From Monocercomonoides exilis (lineage: Eukaryota > Preaxostyla > Oxymonadida > Polymastigidae), in assembly GCA_001643675.2 (NCBI GenBank), contig LSRY02000008.1, positions 1,421,001 to 1,485,000 on the forward strand: a stretch of 64,000 nt of DNA. The letters run 5' to 3'. The number at the start of each line of letters is the position of its first letter. Within the stretch, counting starts at the first letter, position 1. The notes below the pieces were generated by a model, which saw nothing but the letters and a program-made list of their open reading frames with translations, ran no database searches and had not been told where the DNA came from. This document shows, one piece after another, positions 29,794-40,126 of this stretch. Position numbers and translations under genes: made by a program.

Positions 29794-31251
29794 TCAAAAA
29801 GAAAAAGAAGAGAATGATGAAACATAAAAATTTGTTTCTGTTCCAATCACGCTCTTCTCTTTGCCCATCCCAATTACTGAAATCTTCTTTGTCCCAATCT
29901 CAACTGTTGCTGTCTCGCTTGTGTGATTCCCGTCCATCAGTGTGACTAACAAGCTAATCTGCACCTCACACATCTCAAACGCCTTCTTCACTGTCAGACA
30001 AGGAAATGTTTCATTTGCCCCACACAACTCAAAATTATCATTCCCACCAACAGATACATAAATTGTCTTATCCTTCAGCCAATCCTTCTTTTCCGTGTAC
30101 TGAAATTTCCAACTCCCTGTACTCGAATAATCATATCCATAACATACTCTCTGGCCATCTGTGTTTGTTGTGTAACATTCATGAAATGGATTATTTTGGG
30201 ATAAATAGAGATTATTTTGATCATAATACATCACATCATGACCATATGGTGTGGATGTTGTTCTGCATCTGCATTCATGGAAGAACAAAAAATAACAATA
30301 AATTATCTCATTTTGCGATGTTTGTCTATATGGATGCAAATATAATCCTCCTCCAGTTGACATCGCAGAACATGAAATAAACTGAATGCTCCTCATTTTG
30401 ACTTGAACAGGAATATTATAGCAAAGCATTCCCCCTCCTTGTGTATTTGTGACCGAGCATGAAGCAAAGCTGCAGTCAAACACACACGCACTTTCCCCTT
30501 CCCCTTTTTCTTCTCCAATGCATCCTGTTTCTGAAACCTGAAAATTGTCGAGATAAAGTCCTCCTCCATTATAATTTGCTTTGCAACCCTGGAAGTCACA
30601 TCCGCTGATCCGAACACATGTGGAAATCGTTACAACAAATAATCCTCCTCCATAATGGTTTTGTGCTGTGCAAGCATTGAACGAATTGTTTGCAACCTCA
30701 ACGGATTTTATATTATAGCACATTATTCCCCCGCCCCGGCTGTATGCAATGCATCCATTGAACGTGCAATGATAAACTGTTAGTTCTCCAGAATTGAGAT
30801 TGTACATGCAGATTGCCCCTCCGCTCGATTTTCCATCAGTATACGAGTCACTTTCTCCAGTCGTCTTCGATCCGTTCCACTCGCACCAAATAAATGTATT
30901 CGGTCCATTTTCCGTTGCGTTTTGCCTCCTTGGAGTCAATTTTCTGTCTGAAGTTCCTTCGCAAACAACATTCCTTGTCCGGAAGCATCCAACAAACGAG
31001 GTGTTTGAAACAGTCAAGGAAGCCAAGGGATTGTCGAGTGAAGGAACAATTCCGCCATCATATGCATCACAGACTGATGAAAAGGAGCAACTACTCATAA
31101 AACTTGATATTTGAGAAAATGTAGTTGTTGGAGATGGGCAATCTGAAGATGCTGTTGAAATGTTGAAAAATGTGAGTTTGGAGAGGGATACAAGGGGAAT
31201 GGAAGGTGACGAGAGAAATGCGGTTGAAGATGAGATAAGAGATTCTCTCAC
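29794..31251 (-). CDS. G5 left copy: cysteine-rich parallel beta-helix protein fragment
   Basis: This minus-strand frame has 485 codons from a GTG (RESLISS). It is the only member pointing away from its palindrome centre, and it converges on G4. Domains are LTFFNIST (about residue 28), WCEWNGSKTTGE, GGAICM, GGGIMC, GGGLFVV, GGGLYLD, GGGMLC, GGGLYLHPYR, then YCYFLFFHEC. The second region is KTIYVSVGGND, FELCGANETFPC, LTVKKAFEMCE. The HPYRQTSQN segment is shared with G7, while the second region is nearly identical to G3. It stops soon after VIGTE at a Ser/Phe tail, like G1, G2 and G6. It is probably a truncated surface-protein fragment. Confidence 0.65.
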   Translation of the reverse strand: MRESLISSSTAFLSSPSIPLVSLSKLTFFNISTASSDCPSPTTTFSQISSFMSSCSFSSVCDAYDGGIVPSLDNPLASLTVSNTSFVGCFRTRNVVCEGTSDRKLTPRRQNATENGPNTFIWCEWNGSKTTGESDSYTDGKSSGGAICMYNLNSGELTVYHCTFNGCIAYSRGGGIMCYNIKSVEVANNSFNACTAQNHYGGGLFVVTISTCVRISGCDFQGCKANYNGGGLYLDNFQVSETGCIGEEKGEGESACVFDCSFASCSVTNTQGGGMLCYNIPVQVKMRSIQFISCSAMSTGGGLYLHPYRQTSQNEIIYCYFLFFHECRCRTTSTPYGHDVMYYDQNNLYLSQNNPFHECYTTNTDGQRVCYGYDYSSTGSWKFQYTEKKDWLKDKTIYVSVGGNDNFELCGANETFPCLTVKKAFEMCEVQISLLVTLMDGNHTSETATVEIGTKKISVIGMGKEKSVIGTETNFYVSSFSSFSF

Positions 31252-33180
31252 AGAAATTCTTCATTTTTTTTGCCTCCTTCTCTTCCTCATGCCTCTTGGC
31301 GCCACGAAGCAAAATATCCAAATAAGCTCAGATTCCTTTTTCCAATCTCTTCTGCCCCTTCTGAAATGCATATTTCCCCCAAACATCCTTTTGGATGCAC
31401 ATTATCTGCCTTCTAATCTTATTCCATTCACATCCATTCCTTTTGGGTATTTACGCAAAAGCCCCTGTCATCATTTTAAATAAAAAATTTAATAAAACAA
31501 AAATATAAATAATACAAATAATATAAAAATACCCAATATAAAACTTGAAAAACATGTGCCACTTTCTTTTCGCTCTCTTGCGCTTCACTTTCCTCTTCTT
31601 CTTTATCTTATTCTGCTGTATCATCATTTTCCCAATCCCTCCTTTAACTTTTATTAAGATTTGTCGTATGTATTTTCAAAAACCTTCGAAAAAAATATCT
31701 TCTTCTCTTTTCCTTGATATTTCATCCGGCTCATTCCTCTTTACTCCCCTTCATTTATTATATCCTGATTTCTTTATATGCATCCAATATCCCCTCTTGA
31801 CATATTCCATGCTCATTCATTGCAATTGAACACTCATTCAAAATACCTAGTTTCATAAAAAAAAAATAATATATGAAAAATTATAATTAAAAAATATAAA
31901 TACACACCGTTATAATGATCATTCTTCTCAAACTTTCTTCTCCTCCTCCAAATATCGTTCCTTTCTGCAACAAAGCCCATCTGCCCCTTCTTCGCTTCCC
32001 TTCTGCTTCCTCAAAAAATAATAGCCTAAGTCCAATCCTCTGTTCTGCTTCCGCCAAAATAACCTCCACAAACTCCGTTCTATAAAAAAATGAAAAGATA
32101 TGAGCATTCCATCTGAATAACCCCTTCCCATCCCTTGCCCAAATCTTCTTCTTCTTCTCTCTATTTCCTCCAAAACAAAAATACCCCTCCACCACATATC
32201 CTCTATCTCTTCCACAAGCAATGACAAAATCTCTCCCACCTCATTCCCCATCATCCTTCTTCCAACCAATAAAAATATAAATGCATCCAATATTTTGCCT
32301 CTCTTTGGTGCAAGACACCCTTTCGTGGTCAGCCCCTCACCTTGCTCCATCCATGTCGCACCTCTGTCTCCATACCCTCAATGCAAAGTGTTGCACCCGA
32401 TGTTCCTTCTTCCCGTCTTCCTCCGCCTCCACCTCCATCCTTTGAACCGCAAATGCCTGGCGCGGCCAAGTTCTCCTTTCAATAAAAAATAAAAAAAGGT
32501 TAAAAAAATACTTTTCCCTTTTCCCCCCTTCAACTCCACTTCCCTTTCTTATCAAACGCTCGCTCACAAAAACTCTCCCCCTTGCTCCGCCTCATATGCC
32601 TCCTCCTTCTCTCTGCATTTGAAAATAAAAAAACATCCCTTTTCCATTTCTTCTCCATTTCCGATCTAACTCTTATCCTCCCCTCCAATAAATATATTCC
32701 ATTCACTCCACTCATCTTCCGCCCTTCTTATCTTCCCTCTCACCCCACCTTCAACACAATAAATTCTTTTTCTTTAACAATAAAAACACCCCGCCAACTC
32801 CTTCCAACTCACAAAAATCGAAAAAATAACCTCTCCCAACCTCATCCTTGTTTATTTCCCACACATCCATTTTGCCTCTTAAACCTCACAAAAACACCTC
32901 TTTCTCCTCCAAAAAATATTCTTTTATCGTTCCATTTCCCCTCCAAAACCCTGCCTCCTCCAAGAACTCAACTCCATCGCTCCACACCATAAATCCATCC
33001 TTTTACAATCGCATTGTCTTCATATGCCCGTTCAGCCACAATGCATCGAGTTGTGCCCCTTTTCTTTTGTGGCTCTAATTCGTTATGGAAAGTGATCAAG
33101 TTTTGCCAAATGCTCACAAACTGTCAACAGAGTGAGATTCCGAAGCTAAAACAAATACAGGTTGACTAAATGAAATATTT
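31252..33180. other. Long intergenic stretch between divergent G5 and G6
   Basis: Positions 31252-31480 are the conserved 5' segment of G5 in minus sense. An AT-rich stretch follows at 31480-31560, then pyrimidine-rich DNA to about 33080. The minus-strand reading of 31900-32080 shares the GCAGAACAGAGGA and GGGCAGATGGGCTT blocks with 7700-7850. Open frames here are Pro/Ser/Leu or Arg/Glu low complexity and are not supported as genes. Confidence 0.45.
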
Positions 33181-34030
33181 CCAGTGAAAAGGTTGGGTAT
33201 TACAAAAGAATATCTGCTTGATGGAAGATGAAATTGCTCATATTGATTGATGGATGGCCGTGGAGCAACAATATTTTCGATGGAAATGATGAATTTTCAA
33301 TGTATGTATTTTATATTGTTCTGTTGATTGTGAAGATATTTCTATCCGTATCCTCTCCAAAGTGGCGATTCAGACAAATTATTTAAAATGGACAATTTAT
33401 TCCATGCAGAGCAGAACAGAGAGGAAGTAAGTCAAACATTATCTTACAAATATATCATTGGAGTATGAATATATTTTATCATATATGTTTATGCAACTTT
33501 TTTTGGACTTAACATGCGCGATGGATAGAAATTCGATGAAAAATGAATATTGATGGAGCAGAAATCAACGGGATTGGAAGATGTCCAAGGCAAAAAGGAA
33601 GAATGTTCAATCTCTATGAAAAGGGAGCACCTTTTGAGATGGTGGGGACATTTTCAGAAAAATTTTGTTGGGGTGATTGGGACAAATGACTGAAACAGGT
33701 GATTGAAATTGGTTGAGACAGAGCAAGGCGCCTTTCTTGGGATGAGAAGGGCAAGACATTGATTTTATGGACCGGGTGGAGCGATGGAACTGCTTTTAAT
33801 TGCTTGGCTTGAGAGGCGAAAATACGAGAAAAACAGACAATTTGGCGTTATACAGGTAGCTGGAGGCAAATGACAGGCGAAATGGACTTTGAATCATTTG
33901 AACTTTGCCTTCAGCCTTATGTCATTGAAGGGTTATCCATTGAAGCATAGAACGAGGTTGCGATGCTGAGAGTATCTTCTGACAGAAGATACATAGTATT
34001 CAAACTTGACAATAGCATCGCGTTCACCAT
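33181..34030 (+). pseudogene. Unrecognised decayed coding-like block
   Basis: Plus-strand pieces look like protein but sit in different frames with stops between them: DGWPWSNNIFDGNDEFSMY and VSSPKWRF (33230-33390), KGRMFNLYEKGAPFEMVG (about 33600), RLSWDEKGKTLILWTGWSD (about 33730), and TIWRYTGSWRQMTGEMDF (about 33840). The first piece overlaps the core of repeat R. Trp-rich composition suggests a real former protein, but I cannot name it. It is mirrored at about 46080-46930. Confidence 0.35.
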
Positions 34031-34878
34031 CTTTATCATCTTCATCTCTATCATGGCAGAAAAGAACAATATTTTGAGAGGCTTTTGAAGAAGAAGAAAG
34101 TGTGTGAAGATTGGCGATAAATATATTTTTAGAGTGTGTTTTGTATTATTTTTTTTTCTCTATTTTTTCAAATATTTATTTATTTTTAGGGATTAAGATT
34201 TATGGAAGGACATTTTCAGACAATGAATGAACATGGGAAAAAGAGCACATAGGATGCTTTTCAGAAAGCAGGCAATGACAATTTTTTTAGAACATAGAAG
34301 AATGAGCCAGAGGAAATAAACGAAATTGATAGAAGAGAAGACCTTTGAAGATCTATGCAGCGATTTGAAAAAGAAGAAGGCAAAGCGACAGAAAAGAATA
34401 ATCGGAAAATTGAAGAGATGGCTGAAGAAGAAATGTGACAGGAAGTCAAGAAGGATATGAAGAAGAAGAGATTGGTGAATTAGAACATTGAGAAAAGAAA
34501 ATGGTACTGGTTTTTCATATTTTTAATATCAATTTTATGTATTTTGCATTTTTGTAATTTTTTTTAATTTTTTGTTTTATTAAATATTTTTTAAAAAAAG
34601 ATAATAAAGGCTTTGCATGAGCATTCAAGTGGAATGGATGCAAATGGAATATAGAAAGAAGGCAAAGACGGAAACAGAAGAAAAAATAAGATTTTTGTGA
34701 AAACATTCCTATCAGAAGGGGAAGAAGAGATAGAAAAATGAATGCGCCATATTGAGATATTTTGCTTCATTGCTACAAGAAGCAAGGGGAAGAAAAGGAA
34801 ATGTTGAAGAAAGAGTTTTAGTATGCGAATTTCTTATCTCATCTTCAACCGCATTTCTTTCATCTCCCTCTTTCCCTC
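34031..34878. other. Upstream region of G6
   Basis: An AT-rich stretch at 34130-34190 and a purine-rich flank lead to the conserved 5' segment of G6 at about 34605-34850 (GAGCATTCAAGTGGAATGG, then YFASLLQEARGRKGN). That leader frame does not join the G6 body. A one-base-level shift before TFFNIS separates them in both arms. Confidence 0.5.
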
Positions 34879-36372
34879 TTGTTTCACTCTCCAACCACTT
34901 TTTTCAACATCTCAACAACATCTACAGATTGCTCATTCCCAACCACTTCCTTATGCCAAACCACATGCTTGATGAATAGCTGCTCATTCCCATCAGTCTG
35001 TGATGCATATGATGGCGGGATTGTTCATTCCCTCAACAACCCCTTGGTCTCTTTGACAGCCTCAAACACCTCGTTTGTTGGATGTTGCAGGACAAGGAAT
35101 GTTGTATGTGAGGGAAATGCAGATAATAAATTAAAGCCAGATAGACAAAATGAAACATTCAACGGAGCTAATACATTCACTTGGTGTGAATGGAGTGGAT
35201 CGAAGACAACTGGAGAAATTGACTCTAATACAGACGGGATATCGAGTGGAGGTGCAATTTTCATGTACAACAAGGGAAATGGAGAACTATTTGTTTCACA
35301 TTGTCTGTTTAATAACTGTTATGCCTATTGTAGAGGCGGTGGGATTATGTGCCTAACAATTAAGTCTATTCATATCGAAAATACTGTATTTAATGCGTGC
35401 ACAGCGCAAAATCAACATGGAGGAGGAATGTATGCGTATGGAATTTCATCATGTGCCCGAATCAGCGAATGTAAATTCCAGAATTGTAAAGCAGTTAATT
35501 ACGGAGGAGGACTTCTTTTTGAAAATTTTCAGGTTTCGGGAACAGGATGTATTGAAACAGAAAATGGAGAAGGAGAGAGCGCGTGTGTGTTTGAGTGCAG
35601 TTTCGCATCATGTTCAGTTACAAACAATTATGGCGGAGGCATGTATTGTTGCAATGTTCCTGCTACACAATTCAAAATGAGGAGCATTCAGTTTATTTCA
35701 TGTTCAGCACGGCAAGAGGGAGGGGGCTTGAGATTGCATCCAAACAGACAAACCGTACCTGATGATGGAATCTATTGTTATTTCCTTTTCTTCCACGAGT
35801 GCAAATGTTCTAACAACCCACCTTACGGCCATGATGTAATGTATCATGATTACTACAGTATCTTTTTATCTTCAGACAATCCGTTCTATGAATGCTACAC
35901 CACAAACACAGATGACAAAAGAGTGTGCTATGCATACAACTTCTCGAATGCAAACGTGTGGTCAGTCCAGCACACGGAAAAGAAGGAATGGCTGAAAAGA
36001 GGGATTCTCAATCGATTTGTGGCAGTGAGCGGAGGAAATGAAGAAGAGTTGTGTGGATTGGATGAGTCAACTGCATGTCAAACCATTGGTATTGCTGTTG
36101 AAAAGAGCGTGATCCAGGTGAGTCTGTTAGTCACACTGATGGAAGGGAATCACACAAGCGAGACAGAAACAATTGAGATTGGATCGAAGAAGATTTCAGT
36201 CATTGGGAAAAGAAGAGAAACATGTTCTATTAGAACAGAAACAAATTTTTATATTTCATCATTCTCTTTTTTATCTTTTTCATCACTGTTATTGCCTGTT
36301 TTTAAGATTTTTGTCTGTTGGAGTTATTCCGCTAGAAGCAGAAATGAATCAATTCATTCTGCAATCAGATGA
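34879..36372 (+). CDS. G6 left copy: cysteine-rich parallel beta-helix protein fragment
   Basis: This frame has 497 codons from a TTG. No ATG precedes the conserved core, so the true start is unknown. Core motifs are TFFNIST, WCEWSGSKTTGE, GGAIFM, GGGIMC, GGGMYAY, GGGLLFE, GGGMYC, GGGLRLHPNR, and YCYFLFFHECKC. It is a mosaic: the SARQEGGG and HPNR segment matches G3, while RGILNRFVA, SGGNEEELCG and QTIGIAVEK match G2. The tail after SIRTE is hydrophobic (SFSSLLLPVFKIFVCW) and follows the common truncation point. A frameshift against the leader in both arms suggests a pseudogene-like or spliced N-terminus. Confidence 0.6.
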   Translation: MFHSPTTFFNISTTSTDCSFPTTSLCQTTCLMNSCSFPSVCDAYDGGIVHSLNNPLVSLTASNTSFVGCCRTRNVVCEGNADNKLKPDRQNETFNGANTFTWCEWSGSKTTGEIDSNTDGISSGGAIFMYNKGNGELFVSHCLFNNCYAYCRGGGIMCLTIKSIHIENTVFNACTAQNQHGGGMYAYGISSCARISECKFQNCKAVNYGGGLLFENFQVSGTGCIETENGEGESACVFECSFASCSVTNNYGGGMYCCNVPATQFKMRSIQFISCSARQEGGGLRLHPNRQTVPDDGIYCYFLFFHECKCSNNPPYGHDVMYHDYYSIFLSSDNPFYECYTTNTDDKRVCYAYNFSNANVWSVQHTEKKEWLKRGILNRFVAVSGGNEEELCGLDESTACQTIGIAVEKSVIQVSLLVTLMEGNHTSETETIEIGSKKISVIGKRRETCSIRTETNFYISSFSFLSFSSLLLPVFKIFVCWSYSARSRNESIHSAIR

Positions 36373-36748
36373 GCAGCGTAGATGAGGCAGATGGATGAGT
36401 TGATTGAAAGGGGAAATATATGAAGAATAAAGAAAGAAGCCATGAAAATTGATCGTTATAAAAGGCATGAATTTATTTTTAATAAATAATAAATATTATT
36501 TTATTATTTTATTCTGAAATTAGGACATTTAAGCGAGAAGATTTACAGCCGATGAAAACATGTGGAATGAGAGATGCTGGAAAGAAGGTAAAAGTTGACA
36601 ACAGCCAAAAAAAGAGATTTTGTGGAAAGACAGATGAGGAAGAATGTTGGAATGTTATTTCCATTTTGAGGTGCTGAAGGGAAAGATGCATTTCTATTGT
36701 TTTACAAAAAACTTTTCAGAAGGTGCAAAAGAGGCAGGAAAATGAAAT
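36373..36748. other. Spacer between G6 and G7 units
   Basis: It contains purine-rich flank, an AT stretch at 36470-36515, and the conserved 5' segment of G7 (the KDAFLL-like block at about 36680). No separate gene was found. Confidence 0.5.
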
Positions 36749-38374
36749 TTGAACTTCTCCGAACATTTTGCTTCATTGCTGCGAGAGGCAAGGGAAGTGA
36801 AGGAGGTAGAAAAAAGAAAAGTTTCAGTGACCGAATTCAATTTTGCCTCTTTTTGCATGTCTTCTGCTCCATTCCTCTCATCACCCTCAATACCCCTTGT
36901 ATCCCTCTCCCATCTGACATTTTTCAATATTTCAACAGCAAATGATGCATGTTCACCTGCAACAACCACATTCTCCCAAGCCTTTTATCTGATGAGTAGT
37001 TGCTCCTTTTCATCAGTCTGTGATGCATATGATGGCGGGATTGTTCCTTCCCTCAACAATCCCTTGGCTTCCTTGACTGTTTCAAACACCTCATTTGTCA
37101 GATGTTGCCGGACAAGAAATGTTGTATGTGAAGGAACTGCAGATGGAAAGTTGAAACCAGACAGACAAAATGATACATTCAATGGAACAAATACGTTCAC
37201 TTGGTGTGAGTGGAGTGGATCGAAAACAACGGGAGAAGCTGACTCGTGGACGGATGGAGCGTCAAGCGGAGGGGCTATCTGCATGTTCAGTCAATCAAAC
37301 GCCTCTGTGTCTGTGTCGCATTGCACTTTCAACAACTGCTATGCTCATTATGCAGGAGGCGGTATAAATTGCTACAATATCAAATCTGTTGAGATTGTGA
37401 ACAACACCTTTGATTCTTGTACTGCGCAAAGTTATCGTGGGGGTGGAGTATTCATTTATTTGATTTCATCGTGTGTTCGGATCAGCGGATGTGACTTCCA
37501 GGATTGTAAAGCAAATAGTGTTGGGGGAGGACTTTATCTTGATAATTTTCAGGTTTCAGTACAAGGATGCATTGGAACAGAAAGTGGAGGAGGAGAGAGT
37601 GCGTGTGTGTTTGACTGCAGTTTCACTTCATGCTCAGTTTCTGGTTCATATGGCGGAGGCATGTATTGTTGCAATGTTCCTGCTACACAATTCAAAATGA
37701 GAAATATCAAGTTTATCTCATGTTCAGCATTTTCGCATGGTGGGGGATTGGATTTGTATCCATACAGGCAAACATCGCAAAATGATATTATTTATTGCTA
37801 TTTCCTTTTCTTTCATGGTTGTAGATGTTCAAGAGATCAGCCTCATGGCCATGATGTATATTATGAAGATCGATATAGCCTGTATTTATCCTCGAATAGT
37901 CCGTTCTATGAATGTTACACCACGAACACCGATGATCAGAGAGTATGTTATGGATATGATTTATCGAATTCTGGGAGTTGGACATATCAGCACACAGAAA
38001 AGAAGGATTGGCTGAAGGATAAGACAATTTATGTGTCAGTGAGCGGGAATGACACCTCTCCGCTTTGTGGGGCAAATGAAACATTTCCTTGTCTGACAGT
38101 GAAGAAGGCGCTTGAGATGTGCGAGGTGCAGATAAGCTTGTCAATCACACTGATGGAAGGAAATCATCAAAATGAGGCAACAACGATTGATATTGGAGAA
38201 AAGAAGATTTCAGTTATTGGGACGGGTAAAGATAAGAGTTCGATTGGAACAGGAGCGCTTTCATCGACAAGAGCGCTGTTCAGTGTGACGACAGGCCATC
38301 TTGGTTTATTGCACATGAAGGTTGATTGCAACTCAAATGGAAATCCTCATTCATGCATGCTAAAGCATTGTTAA
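36749..38374 (+). CDS. G7 left copy: cysteine-rich parallel beta-helix protein fragment
   Basis: This frame has 541 codons from a TTG in the leader (SEHFASLLREAR). The first ATG is near 36858 just before LSSPSIPLVSLSHLTFFNIST. Motifs are WCEWSGSKTTGE, GGAICM, GGGINC, GGGVFIY, GGGLYLD, GGGMYC, GGGLDLYPYRQTSQ, YCYFLFFHGC, then KTIYVSVSGND, CGANETFPCLTVKKALEMC. Like G3 it runs past the common truncation point through TTGHLGLLHMKVDCNS to TAA. It is the innermost P2 gene and, like G3, is followed by the shared downstream DNA and the central module. It is probably a surface or secreted structural protein fragment. No anchor is visible. Confidence 0.65.
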   Translation: MNFSEHFASLLREAREVKEVEKRKVSVTEFNFASFCMSSAPFLSSPSIPLVSLSHLTFFNISTANDACSPATTTFSQAFYLMSSCSFSSVCDAYDGGIVPSLNNPLASLTVSNTSFVRCCRTRNVVCEGTADGKLKPDRQNDTFNGTNTFTWCEWSGSKTTGEADSWTDGASSGGAICMFSQSNASVSVSHCTFNNCYAHYAGGGINCYNIKSVEIVNNTFDSCTAQSYRGGGVFIYLISSCVRISGCDFQDCKANSVGGGLYLDNFQVSVQGCIGTESGGGESACVFDCSFTSCSVSGSYGGGMYCCNVPATQFKMRNIKFISCSAFSHGGGLDLYPYRQTSQNDIIYCYFLFFHGCRCSRDQPHGHDVYYEDRYSLYLSSNSPFYECYTTNTDDQRVCYGYDLSNSGSWTYQHTEKKDWLKDKTIYVSVSGNDTSPLCGANETFPCLTVKKALEMCEVQISLSITLMEGNHQNEATTIDIGEKKISVIGTGKDKSSIGTGALSSTRALFSVTTGHLGLLHMKVDCNSNGNPHSCMLKHC

Positions 38375-38527
38375 TGAAGTGTGCTTTGGGAGTGAATGCA
38401 CAACAGTAGAAAATATCTTTTTGTTTGGTACATGATGCATCCTTATGCAATAAGTTATGCAAATGGTCACAAGCGTTGAGACATTTATAGTAATTTTTTT
38501 ATTGTTTCATTTCTTTGTTAGTTTGTT

Positions 38528-39972
38528 TTGAGGAATTATAAAATTCGGTTAATCGATTTTTGTTTGAGAAATGGGACGAAATATTTTGCTTTATGAATTT
38601 TGTTCCATTCTACTCAAATAAATATTTTTCTCAATTTTAGAATTTTTCTATATTAATTTGATATAAAAATAAAAGACTTATGATGATAAGGTTGAGAAAA
38701 GTTTGGAACAAACCGTTGTTTTTTTCATGAATGAAAAAATTTACCCCAAATCAATGAAAATATGAACACAAAGTTAATTTGATGACGATGTGATGGTATT
38801 TTTTTGCATCAAATGGACATTTTTTCTTCTTTTCCGAATGAATGCAATAAAAAACAAAAATAGCACCATCCAAATTATGAAAAAGATGAGTCAATTTTTT
38901 TTCTTTTTTTTTTTTTTGAAATTCTAATTTTTGGATAAATAGATGAATACTTATTTCTCTCTTCTTTCTTTCTTTCTTTCTTTTATATTTTTTTAATTAG
39001 AATAATAGAACATTTACGAATTGTTATTGGAAAAGATAATACACCTTGATGATCAATCGCATGATATTTAATTGAACAATTTTTATTTTTTGTTTTTGTG
39101 TTGTTTTTGTCAAAGAATTTGGAAAAGAATATTTTTTGAATCGATAAGAAGTTTGAAATCTGTTCAACTTGTTCGAGATTTTTATCAAATTTTTTATGAA
39201 AAAATTAATCATCCTTTTTATTCATATCATATTAATCATAAGAAACTGACATTTCTGAAATTCTTCCTTCATAATTTAAATGCAATCCTTTTATTTGAAT
39301 CGAGTTTGTGAATCTTCGAGAAAATCAAAAACACTCAATATTATTTTTGATAATAATAATTCAGTTGTTGATTAGTGAGATATTGATTTTGACAACATTT
39401 GTTGAGTCAGATATTCATCAACACCCCCATCCTCATTTTTTTGAAAATTATAATCCTTTGTTATTTTTGTCAGTCTCATATAATCATCAAGACACATCCT
39501 TTGAAACATGAAATAAATGATCGACAAGTTTGGAAATGTTATTGTTATTTGGGAATGATTTCTGTGAAGTTCTGTTTATCATTTGTTGATGTCTCAAACA
39601 GATCTTGAGTTGTGTTGTGATGTTCTTGTGATCAGAGACTGGCCCGTATTTCCATTGACATTTTTGAGACCAGTTATTTTTCCTTTGATGAATGAATCCA
39701 CCATTCACACATTTTTATTTCATTTCTCCAAACATTTCATATCTTTCAAAAACACTTTTCCAATATTCATTGATCAATTTGCCAATTGTTCATCTTATCG
39801 AATTCTCTCTTTTTTTGAAAAGTCACAAATGTTTGATTTTTTGATTTTACCAATCATTCTATTCAAATTCAAACATTTCTATTCAATCTGAAATATTTCT
39901 TCTTGTTTTCATATCCATTTTCATATGTGTTATTCTTTTAGAAAAATCTCAAACGGATTATCTTCGGTTCAA
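38528..39972 (+). repeat. Central module, P2 left half
   Basis: It matches 10281-11582 of P1 at high identity to about the ATTCTTTTAGAAAAA site at 39940. It then diverges into sequence specific to P2 (CTCAAACGGATTATCTTCGG). It holds the same 73-codon minus-strand frame (39487-39708) and a 175-bp insertion absent from P1. Confidence 0.75.
38573..38747. mobile_element. Short insertion with AAAT target duplication
   Basis: It starts GGGACGAAATATTTT and ends AAAAAATTTACCCC, an imperfect terminal inverted repeat. It is flanked by AAAT on both sides (38569-38572 and 38748-38751). P1 has the empty site with a single AAAT at 10322-10325. It is a small non-autonomous DNA element. It is present in both P2 arms. 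Confidence 0.6.
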
Positions 39973-40126
39973 CTGAAAACTGAGTTTTTTTTTAAGTTTC
40001 GTGATAAATGCTTCAGATTAGTTAATAGATCCTACGAATTCAAATCAATGTAATTTGCTTTATATGGCTAGTATTGTGGAGATGTCAAAGGTGATGTGAA
40101 AGCTGATGAAATAATGAGATGTTCTA
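39973..40126. other. P2 central spacer (loop)
   Basis: These 154 non-palindromic bp lie between ATTATCTTCGGTTCAA and its exact reverse complement. No gene or obvious motif was seen. The sequence is unrelated to the P1 spacer. Confidence 0.85.

Larger units (their letters stand above)
25291..39972 (+). repeat. Palindrome P2, left arm
   Basis: It is the reverse complement of 40127-54817, with mirrored coordinates summing to about 80099-80117. The arms are nearly identical. Differences seen are a poly-A of 37 versus 30, a 13-bp repeat of six versus seven units, one base in a G run of G5, and isolated substitutions. It carries G4 (+), G5 (-), G6 (+) and G7 (+). Confidence 0.97.
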
